Shown one piece after another: positions 9,809-19,380 of a DNA stretch of 64,000 nt. How positions within the stretch are numbered: position 1 is the first letter of the stretch; each line of letters begins with the position of its first letter. Source of the stretch: Hellea sp. Lineage in GTDB: Bacteria > Pseudomonadota > Alphaproteobacteria > Caulobacterales > Maricaulaceae. The position numbers were made by a program, and so were the translations under genes. Where the stretch lies: assembly GCA_013002305.1 (NCBI GenBank), contig JABDKG010000042.1:83039-147038 (forward strand), read 5' to 3'. The notes below the pieces were generated by a model that was not told the origin of the DNA, did not search any database, and worked only from the letters and a program-made list of their open reading frames with translations.

Positions 9809-10861
9809 CTATTCTAAAGCCTCGATTTTATCTTGAATATTGCGGATTCTGCGGGAGCTCATGGGATGAGTTGAGAGCCAGTTAAGGCCCTTCATTTCAA
9901 AATCTTCTTTCGGAATATTTTCAAAAAATTCGATTAGGCCATTTGCCTCAAATCCAGCCTCCTGAACCAACAAAAATGAATAATCATCGGATTGTAATTC
10001 GTGCCTTCTGGAATAGGACAATGTGATCAATTGGGTCCCGCTAAATAAAGCTCCTTCAAAGATTGATCCTGAGCCGCCGACAGCGATTTTTGTCAGGGTC
10101 CAAAAACCCAAATTTCGATAAATCTGGCGAAGTCCATGGCGATATTCAACATGGCCTATCTCATGAGCCAAAACGGCGGCGATAACGGCATCGTCCGGAA
10201 AATCTTCAATCAGTTCATCGGTAATGATAATAGTTCCGCCCGGCATGGCAAATGCGTTGGGGCCCAATATATTGGCGCTTCTAAATTTTAATTGATAGAC
10301 AAATTCGCGATTAGAGAGATGGCCTCTTTCCAGTGTTTTACGAGCAGCGACCAAACGGTTGAAAATTTGATTGACTTCGGCTTCGCGGGCAGCCGTGATG
10401 TCGGATTGATCAAGATATTCTGCATCCAGAGACTTAAGTATGCCTTCATCCATTGAATGGAGAAATGAATCCGGTGTTGCCGCCATGCCCATGCTGACAA
10501 ACATTGGCAAAATTATTTTATAGGCGATGAAAAGAAGGGCGATCGTCAATATGAGAATTTTCAGCAGGCCATTGCGTCCGCGGTCAAATTGGGTGAGCCG
10601 CTTCCAAAAGCTAACCGATTGAAGCCTCTCGAGGCTGTCAAAATCATCGGACGCAAATGTCCGGCCATCCGGCAAGATAATTCGGCCTTCGCCAATTTCT
10701 GCCGACGGGTACACATCTAAATCTTCAACCTCGCAGCAATATTCCGGCGCATGTTCATTATCGCGAAAATTAAGCTGAACCTGATTGTGCCGTATAAGAA
10801 GCTCGCACGGTTTTCGCCCTAGGATTTGCGCCCCGAAGATATGTCCTTTGATGATTTTCAT
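9809..10861 (-). CDS. M48 family metallopeptidase with N-terminal PH-like domain
   Basis: 350 residues from ATG 10861 (MKIIKGHIFG); an in-frame start at 10924 would overlap the upstream gene by about 58 bases and adds residues unlike the family. The N-terminal about 95 residues form a small beta domain as in other M48 proteins of this kind. One transmembrane segment (LLKILILTIALLFIAY) precedes the peptidase domain, which has the zinc motif HEIGH, a preceding PGGTIIITDELI segment and the third-ligand helix with HELQSDDYS. It is probably an inner-membrane-anchored protease with a periplasmic catalytic domain, acting in envelope quality control. The upstream small membrane gene ends four bases before this start, so the two are coupled. 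Confidence 0.85.
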   Translation of the reverse strand: MKIIKGHIFGAQILGRKPCELLIRHNQVQLNFRDNEHAPEYCCEVEDLDVYPSAEIGEGRIILPDGRTFASDDFDSLERLQSVSFWKRLTQFDRGRNGLLKILILTIALLFIAYKIILPMFVSMGMAATPDSFLHSMDEGILKSLDAEYLDQSDITAAREAEVNQIFNRLVAARKTLERGHLSNREFVYQLKFRSANILGPNAFAMPGGTIIITDELIEDFPDDAVIAAVLAHEIGHVEYRHGLRQIYRNLGFWTLTKIAVGGSGSIFEGALFSGTQLITLSYSRRHELQSDDYSFLLVQEAGFEANGLIEFFENIPKEDFEMKGLNWLSTHPMSSRRIRNIQDKIEALE

Positions 10862-10865
10862 CGTC

Positions 10866-11237
10866 TCAAAATCCGTTCTTGGGCTTGTTTTGGCGGCGAA
10901 ACAGATCAGCCTTGATACGGGCAAGGGACGCCCCGATTTGCCGCATTTTTAGCCTATCGGGTAATTTAGCCAGCTCTTTTGGGTAAACACCAGCATATTC
11001 GGTTTTTAGCTGCTGATGGATAGTTCTAATCATATAGATGTGACCACCCCGGATGAAGATGAAATATAAAGCAAAGAACCCTGAGATAGCTGAGATTTTG
11101 TCGAGTTCAATTCTCTCGGGCCTCGCGAGACGGACGAATAATAGTATGATCAATAGAACTGCAAATGCAGGCAAAATTGAATAGCGGACCCAATACCATA
11201 AACTCAAATAGTGGTTTTCCAGTCTCTCCTGTGTCAT
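10866..11237 (-). CDS. Small two-helix membrane protein of unknown function
   Basis: 123 residues. Two hydrophobic segments (about 17-38, SILPAFAVLLIILLFVRLA, and about 49-68, ISGFFALYFIFIRGGHIYM) are followed by a basic cytoplasmic-type tail. I do not recognise the family. It lies between the YcgN-like gene (five bases upstream) and the M48 protease (four bases downstream), so it is part of a three-gene transcript and may assist or anchor the protease. The evidence is gene context, coding continuity and a sensible start. Confidence 0.7.
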   Translation of the reverse strand: MTQERLENHYLSLWYWVRYSILPAFAVLLIILLFVRLARPERIELDKISAISGFFALYFIFIRGGHIYMIRTIHQQLKTEYAGVYPKELAKLPDRLKMRQIGASLARIKADLFRRQNKPKNGF

Positions 11238-11242
11238 ATGGC

Positions 11243-11713
11243 TTAGCTACCTATATCAGGTTCTCCCGGCCAAATGACGATCCGGTGCGGATGATCATCC
11301 TCCTTGACGGCAAGCTCGCTCACGACCGCATGCTGGACGCTCATGCCCACTTCGTGAATTTTGTTTTTATCGCCGCATACCAGATGGTGATAATCGGGCA
11401 GGTCCTTGCCTTCCGAAACCAGCCTGTAGGCGCAAGTGCGCGGCATCCAGTGAAGCTGATCGACATTTTCCGGTGTTAAGGTCACGCAGTCCGGCACCAG
11501 TTTTGACCGCGAGCCATAGTCAGAACACTGACAACTTTCGGAATCAAAAAGCTTACAAACGACATCTGTGATGTAAATGTCGCTGGTTTCTTCGTCTTCC
11601 AATCGGATGCAACAGCATTTTCCGCAACTATCACACAGGCTTTCCCATTCTGCTTTGGAAAAATCCTGCATCGCTTTGGCTTTCCAGAAGGGTAATTTAA
11701 TTGCGTCGCTCAT
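11243..11713 (-). CDS. YcgN family cysteine cluster protein (UPF0260)
   Basis: 156 residues. The N-terminus has the hallmark CDSCGKCCC cluster with following RLEDEET, then Cys residues in SESCQCSDY, PDCVTLTP, RTCAYRL and HLVCGDK. This is the UPF0260/YkgJ-like cysteine cluster pattern, thought to bind metal or an Fe-S centre. The biological role of the family is not established. It is the first gene of a minus-strand unit with a small membrane protein and the M48 protease, and its start is 41 bases from the divergent PBP gene at 11755. Confidence 0.88.
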   Translation of the reverse strand: MSDAIKLPFWKAKAMQDFSKAEWESLCDSCGKCCCIRLEDEETSDIYITDVVCKLFDSESCQCSDYGSRSKLVPDCVTLTPENVDQLHWMPRTCAYRLVSEGKDLPDYHHLVCGDKNKIHEVGMSVQHAVVSELAVKEDDHPHRIVIWPGEPDIGS

Positions 11714-11754
11714 GTAACCTTCTCTAGCCTATCCGGTAATTCTGGGCTAGCTAA

Positions 11755-13797
11755 ATGCGTATGGAAACCTACCGCGCAGATATTGCGGCTGCCAATGATA
11801 ACCAGTCCAAGCGGCGTTGGCGCATTATTGTCAGCGTATTGGCAATTCTCATGCTCATCACGACGGTTGGATATATAAAAATCAAAGCCCACCTATTTGA
11901 AGGCTTGCCCGAGCTTCCGGACAAGCAAACGATGTGGGAGCTTAATCTACAGCCCAATATCACCTTGTTAGATAAACAAGGCAATATTCTTGGCCATCGC
12001 GGACCTTTTGTCGGACGTCCGCTCAAATTATCGGAAATGCCGTCTCATTTGCCGAATGCTTTTTTAGCCATCGAGGATGAGCGATTTTACGAACATACGG
12101 GATTTGACCGTAAAGCGATTTTAAGAGCACTATTCGCCAATACCAAATCCGGCAAGACAGTGCAGGGCGGTTCAACTCTGACCCAGCAATTGGTCAAAAA
12201 CATGCTTTTGACACCGGCCAAAACCTATAAGCGAAAATTTCAGGAAATGTGGCTGGCCTCCGAGATGGAGCAGATGCTGACCAAGGATGAAATTTTAGAA
12301 CTTTATCTGAACCGTATCAGTCTCGGGAATCGAACCTTTGGGGTTGAGGCCGCGGCGCAGCGTTATTACGGGAAATCCGCCGCGGATCTATCACTATCCG
12401 AGTCGGCCCTGCTGGCAGCCCTGCCGAAAGCGCCGTCGCGTTATGATCCGACCAAAAATTATGACGGCGCGTGGGATCGGGCTAAATTGGTTCTGTCAAA
12501 TATGCATGCCAATAACATGATCTCGATTACAGAATTGTCCGAGGCGGAGACCCATCTTCCCGTAATATTGCAAGGAACAGATAGCGCGATGGATCAGGAC
12601 ATTGTCGGATATTTTTTCGACTATGTTGATGATCGGGCCAAGGCACTCGTCGGGCATGACACGAAAGATCTGATTGTAACCACGACTCTTGATCGGGATC
12701 TTCAACAGCAAGCGCATGATTCTCTGATCAAGAACCTTGAGAAGAATGAAGAATATCGCAAAGTCAGCGAAGGCGCTATCGTTCTCATTGAAAATGAAAG
12801 CGGCGCCATTTTGGCAATGGTCGGCGGCAGAGATTATGCAGCAAGCAAATTTAATCGTGCGGCCAGCGCGCTCCGTCAGCCCGGCTCCTCATTCAAAGCC
12901 TTTGTCTATGCGGCAGCGCTAGAGCAGGGATTAACGCCGGGCACTGTCCGCGTTGATACACTCAGGGACTTAAATGGCTGGGTTCCCGAAAATTATACAA
13001 AACGCTACCGGGGACCTATGACCATTCGCGAGGCACTTCAGCACTCGATTAACACAATTGCCGCCCAAGTCGGGGCCGAAGTCGGACCTCAACAGATCGT
13101 TGCGATTGCCACCCGGTTCGGGATTAAAAGTCCGCTAAAGGGGCATCTTTCCATCGCGCTTGGAACATCCGAAGTGACATTGGTTGAGATGACAGGGGCC
13201 TATACTGTGTTTGCAAATGGCGGCCTTAAGCGGCAGCCCTATTATATAACTGAGGTTCGAAACACAGCCGGTGAGCTCCTATATCAACGCAAAGACATTC
13301 CGTCAGAACGGGTTTTCGCGAAAGTCTATGCCGATCAAATGGTGGAGATGTTGCGGGGCGCTATTGTCAACGGAACGGCACGCGGTGCGAAAATGGGTAA
13401 TCGAGAAGTCGCTGGAAAAACCGGAACCTCGCAAGATCACCGCGACGCTTGGTTTATCGGATTTTCAGCCGACTATACGGCCGGGGTTTGGATGGGCAAT
13501 GACGACAATTCGCCTATGAACAAAGTTACGGGCGGCCTGATGCCGACGGACGTCTGGAAAGATTATATGTATAAGGTCCACAAGGGCATAAAGTATAAAC
13601 CGCTCCTGCTCGCCGACAATACACAATCAGATAGCCACCAGAGACGCCGGATGGATTTTTACGGAAGTCTAGTTCAGGACCTCGTGAGAGAACGCAATCT
13701 GGCTGCCGGGATTGACGCGCCCGTCATTGGCCAGCCCGCCGTACAGCTCAATAATGCGACGCAGCAATCGGTCAACGGAGAAAATGCCGGCGGGTAA
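11755..13797 (+). CDS. Class A penicillin-binding protein (PBP1-type glycosyltransferase/transpeptidase)
   Basis: 680 residues. One N-terminal transmembrane anchor (about 22-42), then a GT51 glycosyltransferase with catalytic E107 in EDERFYEHTG and the motif GGSTLTQQLVKN (138-149). The transpeptidase has SxxK with catalytic S378 (PGSSFK), SIN (431-433) and KTGT (555-558). Both active sites are intact, so it polymerises and cross-links peptidoglycan in the periplasm. The C-terminal tail after about 650 is polar and low-complexity. Its first ATG also has a second ATG two codons later. It is divergent from the YcgN-like gene. It is shorter than E. coli PBP1a and lacks the OB insert, as other alphaproteobacterial PBP1-type proteins do. 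Confidence 0.94.
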   Translation: MRMETYRADIAAANDNQSKRRWRIIVSVLAILMLITTVGYIKIKAHLFEGLPELPDKQTMWELNLQPNITLLDKQGNILGHRGPFVGRPLKLSEMPSHLPNAFLAIEDERFYEHTGFDRKAILRALFANTKSGKTVQGGSTLTQQLVKNMLLTPAKTYKRKFQEMWLASEMEQMLTKDEILELYLNRISLGNRTFGVEAAAQRYYGKSAADLSLSESALLAALPKAPSRYDPTKNYDGAWDRAKLVLSNMHANNMISITELSEAETHLPVILQGTDSAMDQDIVGYFFDYVDDRAKALVGHDTKDLIVTTTLDRDLQQQAHDSLIKNLEKNEEYRKVSEGAIVLIENESGAILAMVGGRDYAASKFNRAASALRQPGSSFKAFVYAAALEQGLTPGTVRVDTLRDLNGWVPENYTKRYRGPMTIREALQHSINTIAAQVGAEVGPQQIVAIATRFGIKSPLKGHLSIALGTSEVTLVEMTGAYTVFANGGLKRQPYYITEVRNTAGELLYQRKDIPSERVFAKVYADQMVEMLRGAIVNGTARGAKMGNREVAGKTGTSQDHRDAWFIGFSADYTAGVWMGNDDNSPMNKVTGGLMPTDVWKDYMYKVHKGIKYKPLLLADNTQSDSHQRRRMDFYGSLVQDLVRERNLAAGIDAPVIGQPAVQLNNATQQSVNGENAGG

Positions 13798-13852
13798 GCC
13801 CTTTCAATAAAATTTTTACGATTATGCGTTAATCGATTGTTTTGGAATAGAA

Positions 13853-14464
13853 ATGAAACCAAAACAGATCGAACATATTGACATTCCGGCGCTCGAAAAG
13901 CTTTCCGATGAGTATATTTCGCAATCGAAATATATATTGAATGCTGCATTAATGGAAGTTTTGCGGGATAAAAACTCTTATGATGTTCAGGCTGTAAAAC
14001 AGATAACATTTTCAATTCTGGAATCAGAGGATAGAGAACTCGAAACGATCAAACATTCATTAATTGACGGACTGTTTCTGGATGCGGCCGATGAGCTGAC
14101 CTATCTCGCGGAGCGTTCCCATGAAAAGGCTGGCAAGCTGCATTTGCAAGCGGCGGTGCTTTACCTTCCAATCATTTCAACCAAAGCATTAAGCGCTTTT
14201 GAAAAAGCTGAAGCCGAGGGCACGGATCTCACAGATTATGCCCTGCAACTAAGTAATCTTTATCGCCGTATGGGCGATCCAGAAAAATCACAAAAGTACG
14301 AGAAAATCGCGCGAGAAAATGGAAACGACGTCGATATCGCCGGACGTGCTGTCGACCAAAATGGCGATGTGACAAACTATGCCAGCGATATGAAAATTCT
14401 GCCTTTAACTTTACGCCGCGATACAAATGCAAAATTTGTTTCAAATCTGAAGCTCGACAAATAG
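13853..14464 (+). CDS. Hypothetical helical protein, TPR-like
   Basis: 203 residues, no signal peptide or membrane segment. The middle (about 75-150) alternates short helices, with ADELTYLAERSHEKAGKLHL and DYALQLSNLYRRMGDPEKSQ resembling TPR repeats, the latter close to the TPR consensus around the GD turn. The N- and C-terminal parts are unrecognised. It sits 55 bases after the PBP gene and 159 bases before mdh on the same strand. A role as a cytoplasmic scaffold is possible, but no function can be assigned. Confidence 0.7.
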   Translation: MKPKQIEHIDIPALEKLSDEYISQSKYILNAALMEVLRDKNSYDVQAVKQITFSILESEDRELETIKHSLIDGLFLDAADELTYLAERSHEKAGKLHLQAAVLYLPIISTKALSAFEKAEAEGTDLTDYALQLSNLYRRMGDPEKSQKYEKIARENGNDVDIAGRAVDQNGDVTNYASDMKILPLTLRRDTNAKFVSNLKLDK

Positions 14465-14614
14465 ATTCAAATTTTGAAGAAAATTTCCTATATTGTCCTT
14501 AAATCCATCATTTACACACCTAAATAAGCCAATTTTGGCTAAATTGGTCGCAATTCAAACCATTGCGATTCACGCAGCAAGGGCGTAAAGACACTGCAAA
14601 TCTAGCCAGTTTAG

Positions 14615-15592
<978 letters not shown>

Positions 15593-15616
15593 GCCTGCGT
15601 CTCATTTGCCAAAATA

Positions 15617-15649
15617 AAACCCGCGTCTGGATTCTCCGGACGCGGGTTT
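15617..15649. terminator. Bidirectional intrinsic terminator between mdh and the porin gene
   Basis: AAACCCGCGTC pairs with GACGCGGGTTT, extended by TGG/CCG across an ATTCT loop. Plus-strand transcripts end in TTTGTCGTT, minus-strand transcripts in TTTATTTT. It lies between the convergent genes mdh and the porin, so it can stop both. Confidence 0.88.
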
Positions 15650-15672
15650 GTCGTTCAATGCGTGAACAAATT

Positions 15673-17346
15673 CTAGAAACGGGCCTTAAGTCCGACATTG
15701 ATAGCGTGCGCTTCTGTGTCGTCATTTGAGACGTTTTGCGGATTAACAAACGGGATGAACCCTTTATTGTAAACATATTCCGCGCCGATATCTAGATAGG
15801 GCGATATCGGATATTCAACACCCAAGACATGCTGTTGATTTTTCTTCCAGCTGGTTGGGGTCATCCCGGACGGATCCAGAGACGAGACGCCTTGGAAATC
15901 ATCGCCGATAAAGCCCCAGGACCCGACGGCAGAAATAGCCACCCGTTTTCCATTTGGAAGTTTTGGCTTTACTCGAACTTGAGCCGTCAAAACTTCGAGA
16001 TTTTGATCGAAATTGATATTATCTCTATCTGTGGTCGAGCCTGTAGGATCGATCAGATATTGCGCTAGAGGCGTTCCGTCGGCGGCTTGCGGTATAGCGG
16101 CAGCCCAAGGCTCCAGTGTCGTAGAATATTCGAGCATCGCATCGAGGAAATTACTATTATATTCAGCAAAACCGGTCACAGCACTGTTGCGATATTCGAT
16201 GAAATTGGCCGGAGGCGTACCGGAATTGATGCCCTGAAACGTATGCGCCGTCCAATTATTGCGATAAATCGTGTCGTGCAGATATCCGCCGCCCATGGTG
16301 AAAGACTTCGAGCTGCCCAGGAGGAATTCTTTTTCCGCATTGACTGCGTAATTGGCGATATTATTATTTTCATCAGCATAGGCAACGCGCAGCTGACGGC
16401 CGCCGGAAAATGCGGATGCTGACAGTTTGAAACCGTCTTTATAATATCCCAATTCCAGAACCGGATTATCGGACGCCGCCCAGAAATAATGCTGGGCCTC
16501 TGTATGAGTGAACGGATTATAGCTATCGAAATTACCGAAATCGATCGTCTTGCGACCAAAGGAAGCGTAAAATGGCATTTTTTCTAAATTGCCAAGAACG
16601 ACAAAAGCCTTTCTGAGCTGTAATTCATCTTGATCGCCAGCGAATTCAGTTTCTGAATATTCGGGCTGAAGGTAAATGGTTGTCCAGTCGCCAAATGTAC
16701 CGGTTATGGCCATGGCCGCATTATTAATAGCGAAGACGCCCGATTCCGTATCAGTACCGGGTGAGAAGAACGGGAAGCGCGATAGGAGCGGGAATTGACC
16801 CGCCGTATCTGTTTTCTGCCACATAAATCCGCCTTTTAGGCCAGCGCCCAAGGTCAGGGAATTATCCGGCAAGATACCATTGGCCCGGTTCACTAGTAGA
16901 GAAACCGATTTTCCGGTCGTGTTTTCCTGCCAATCCAGCATCCGGTCAGAATGGAAAGGATTGGTCTGGATGGTAACGTCGCCAAGCTGCATATGGCGCC
17001 CCAGATCCTGATGAAAATTGTTTGCAGATTGCTTACTGTAAGAAACGCCGTGTGTGCCGGCTAGGCCGCGAAGGCCTTGGCTCGTCATTTCGGAAGCCAC
17101 ATAGGCTGGACTTGTGTCGACATGGTAAGCGTAACCCTGTTGCGGCCCTTGCTGCACAGTTTGTTTATGCGCGTAATAGCCAGACGGATACTGATTTTCT
17201 GAGTATACATACTGAGCGTCAACTCCCTCATAGGCCGCGGGGAAGCTGCCCCGAAGATTGACCGCATCATGGTTCGCGGCGACCGGAAATCCGATAAGTA
17301 GCGCGGCGGAACCCGCCAATAGTCCAAGTTTAAATCTGTTTGTCAT
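15673..17346 (-). CDS. Outer-membrane beta-barrel porin, LbtU-like
   Basis: 557 residues from ATG 17346, which has GAGGG six bases upstream; a GTG twelve bases earlier overlaps the regulator's last codon. A Sec signal peptide (LGLLAGSAALLIGFPVAA) is followed by a linker and then many amphipathic strands, ending in INVGLKARF with a terminal Phe as needed for Bam recognition. The strand pattern and features such as SLLVNRANG, TIYLQPEY and YASFGRKTIDFG resemble LbtU-type siderophore porins; the assignment to LbtU is from memory and the substrate is unproven. The gene starts 11 bases after the stop of a sigma-54 activator, so expression is probably tied to that regulator. Confidence 0.75.
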   Translation of the reverse strand: MTNRFKLGLLAGSAALLIGFPVAANHDAVNLRGSFPAAYEGVDAQYVYSENQYPSGYYAHKQTVQQGPQQGYAYHVDTSPAYVASEMTSQGLRGLAGTHGVSYSKQSANNFHQDLGRHMQLGDVTIQTNPFHSDRMLDWQENTTGKSVSLLVNRANGILPDNSLTLGAGLKGGFMWQKTDTAGQFPLLSRFPFFSPGTDTESGVFAINNAAMAITGTFGDWTTIYLQPEYSETEFAGDQDELQLRKAFVVLGNLEKMPFYASFGRKTIDFGNFDSYNPFTHTEAQHYFWAASDNPVLELGYYKDGFKLSASAFSGGRQLRVAYADENNNIANYAVNAEKEFLLGSSKSFTMGGGYLHDTIYRNNWTAHTFQGINSGTPPANFIEYRNSAVTGFAEYNSNFLDAMLEYSTTLEPWAAAIPQAADGTPLAQYLIDPTGSTTDRDNINFDQNLEVLTAQVRVKPKLPNGKRVAISAVGSWGFIGDDFQGVSSLDPSGMTPTSWKKNQQHVLGVEYPISPYLDIGAEYVYNKGFIPFVNPQNVSNDDTEAHAINVGLKARF

Positions 17347-17357
17347 TCTAGCCCTCA

Positions 17358-18809
17358 CTATGCACTGCGGACATTGTCCACATCCATTCCATGTTCCCTG
17401 ACTTTGCGGTAGAGTGTTGATCGTCCGATCCCTAATCGGCGCGCGATTTCGGACATATGTCCGCCGTAATTTTCGATCGCAAAACCGATTAGGTCTTTTT
17501 CGATGTCGTCGAGTGATCTGAGATGTCCCTCACGATCCAGAATTCTGACTTTCTCATCGTCTTTCATTGCCGCCGGCGTAGGCAAAAGCGCCGATAATCC
17601 GCCTTCAGATTTGGCAGCGTAATTTGGCAAAAGGCCCGAAATTTGCGGGAAATCCTGGGGCTTTAAAATCTCGCCATCAGATAGGATCATGGCGCGAAAA
17701 ATACAGTTTTCGAGCTGGCGGATATTGCCCGGCCAATCAAATGCTTTGAGCATATCGAGTGTTTCGTGCGTTGCGCCTTTAATGCTCATACGTTCTTGAG
17801 CATTAAATTTGCGGATAAAATGCTCCAGCAGCGCGGGAACATCGCCGGCGCGTTCCCTTAGGGCCGGAACCTGAATAGGAAAGACGTTGAGGCGATAATA
17901 AAGATCTTCGCGAAAGTTCCCCGTTTTGACGCTTTCGGCCAAATTACGATTGGTTGCCGAGATAATTCTAACGTCGACTGACACGGGTCTCTTCGATCCG
18001 ATAGGGTCGACTTCGCCTTCTTGCAAAACCCGAAGGAGTTTAACCTGCATGTCGAGTGGAAGCTCGCCAACTTCGTCAAGAAACAATGTTCCTGTTGTCG
18101 CTTCTTGAAATTTTCCAAGATGTTTGGCGTTCGCGCCTGTAAAAGAGCCTTTTTCGTGGCCAAATAGGATGCTTTCGACCAAATTCTCTGGAATCGCGCC
18201 GCAATTAACGGTGACAAATGGGCGATTGGAGCGCTCGCTTGCGCCTTGAATGGCGCGGGCGATAACTTCTTTACCAACGCCGGATTCACCGGTGATGAGG
18301 ATCGGGATATTGGCTTTGGCGCCGCGCTCGCCCATCGCGACAACAGAACGCATTGAAGAAGCGCTACCAACTAAATCTTTAAATGTAAGGCCGCCTTCAG
18401 AGGTTTTCTTCAGGCGTGTAACTTCTCCAGCAAGATTGTTAAGTTCCAAAGCATTTCTGATGGAAACGATGATACGTTCTGGGCTCGCCGGCTTAACAAT
18501 AAAGTCCCGAGCGCCGGTCTGCATGGCATTTACGACCGTGTCGATACTGCCTTTACCGGTCAGGACGATGACAGGGAGTTCCGCGCGTTTCTCGGCAATG
18601 TTCTGAAGCGTCTCGATACCATCAAGACCCGGCATAACGAGATCCAGCAGGACGACATGGATATTTTTTCCGTCAGCGCCAAATATCATTGAAAGAGCCG
18701 TGTCGCCGCTGTCAGCTTGCAATGTCGAGAATCCGCTTTTTTCGACCACAGCCTGTATCAAGCGACGCTGCGTCGGATCATCGTCAACGATGAGGACCGT
18801 TTTTCCCAT
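17358..18809 (-). CDS. Sigma-54-dependent NtrC-family response regulator
   Basis: 483 residues from ATG 18809, with AAAGG nine bases upstream; a GTG three codons earlier overlaps that site. Receiver domain with phosphoacceptor D56 (VVLLDLVMPG), T84 and K106; AAA+ domain with Walker A GESGVGKE (174-181) and sigma-54 contact loop GSFTGA (221-226), a known variant of GAFTGA; Walker B LFLDEVG; C-terminal Fis-type HTH (IARRLGIGRSTLYRKV). It activates promoters of sigma-54 RNA polymerase when phosphorylated. No kinase gene adjoins, so it is an orphan regulator. The outer-membrane porin gene directly downstream is coupled to it. Confidence 0.93.
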   Translation of the reverse strand: MGKTVLIVDDDPTQRRLIQAVVEKSGFSTLQADSGDTALSMIFGADGKNIHVVLLDLVMPGLDGIETLQNIAEKRAELPVIVLTGKGSIDTVVNAMQTGARDFIVKPASPERIIVSIRNALELNNLAGEVTRLKKTSEGGLTFKDLVGSASSMRSVVAMGERGAKANIPILITGESGVGKEVIARAIQGASERSNRPFVTVNCGAIPENLVESILFGHEKGSFTGANAKHLGKFQEATTGTLFLDEVGELPLDMQVKLLRVLQEGEVDPIGSKRPVSVDVRIISATNRNLAESVKTGNFREDLYYRLNVFPIQVPALRERAGDVPALLEHFIRKFNAQERMSIKGATHETLDMLKAFDWPGNIRQLENCIFRAMILSDGEILKPQDFPQISGLLPNYAAKSEGGLSALLPTPAAMKDDEKVRILDREGHLRSLDDIEKDLIGFAIENYGGHMSEIARRLGIGRSTLYRKVREHGMDVDNVRSA

Positions 18810-18938
18810 TTTATTCACCTTTATGCGGGCCTCATGGACCCTACTGCCGGATTTTTCCGGTCATTGAGCGTTGCAATATGGGACAAATGAGTAAAAATGC
18901 TCTTAAGAGGCACGATAAAGTTCAATCTGCGACCGCTC

Positions 18939-18968
18939 GACGCTTGAGCCGCTATAAGGCCCGTGATA
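18939..18968 (+). promoter_or_regulatory. Possible sigma-70 promoter for the coxIV-pnt genes
   Basis: TTGAGC and TAATGA separated by 17 bases lie about 40 bases upstream of the subunit IV start, in the divergent spacer between the sigma-54 regulator and the oxidase gene. Match to consensus is partial, so this is a suggestion only. Confidence 0.3.
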
Positions 18969-19005
18969 ATGAGTCGGTTGAAATTGAATTTTAAAGGTTA
19001 AACAC

Positions 19006-19308
19006 ATGGCCGGAACACATTCCAATTATACCAAAGGTGAAATGGAAATCGCCGAACAAAAAGAAACGTTCTCGGGATTTATGGGAATGACGATCTACGG
19101 CGGCGGAGTGATCGCGCTGGGATTAATTTTTGCCATTCTAACTGTGGGCGGTGTAGGCCTAAGCTGGTTTCCAGCCCTGATTATAACCGTCGTACTTGGT
19201 ATATTGATGGGGATTTTATTAAAGCTCAATGCCGCTTGGTACGCCGCCATAATGTTGCTTGGCGGAGTTACAGCCGTTATTTGTTTTATTGCGGGGCTGT
19301 TTTTTTAA
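19006..19308 (+). CDS. aa3-type cytochrome c oxidase subunit IV-like protein
   Basis: 100 residues. The N-terminal GEMEIAEQKETFSGFM matches the short bacterial aa3-oxidase subunit IV motif (family with MEIxEHExTFxGF, one helix). Here it is followed by three hydrophobic segments rather than one, so it is a longer variant. AAAGG lies about ten bases upstream of the ATG. In many alphaproteobacteria a gene of this family precedes the pnt transhydrogenase genes, as here (72 bases before pntA). Its part in the oxidase is small and structural; a link to transhydrogenase function is not shown. Confidence 0.75.
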   Translation: MAGTHSNYTKGEMEIAEQKETFSGFMGMTIYGGGVIALGLIFAILTVGGVGLSWFPALIITVVLGILMGILLKLNAAWYAAIMLLGGVTAVICFIAGLFF

Positions 19309-19380
19309 ACCAAGCTATATAATTCAGGTTAAATACAGCGCATGACAATTCCAAATACCCTATAACAAAAAGGAAATCGG

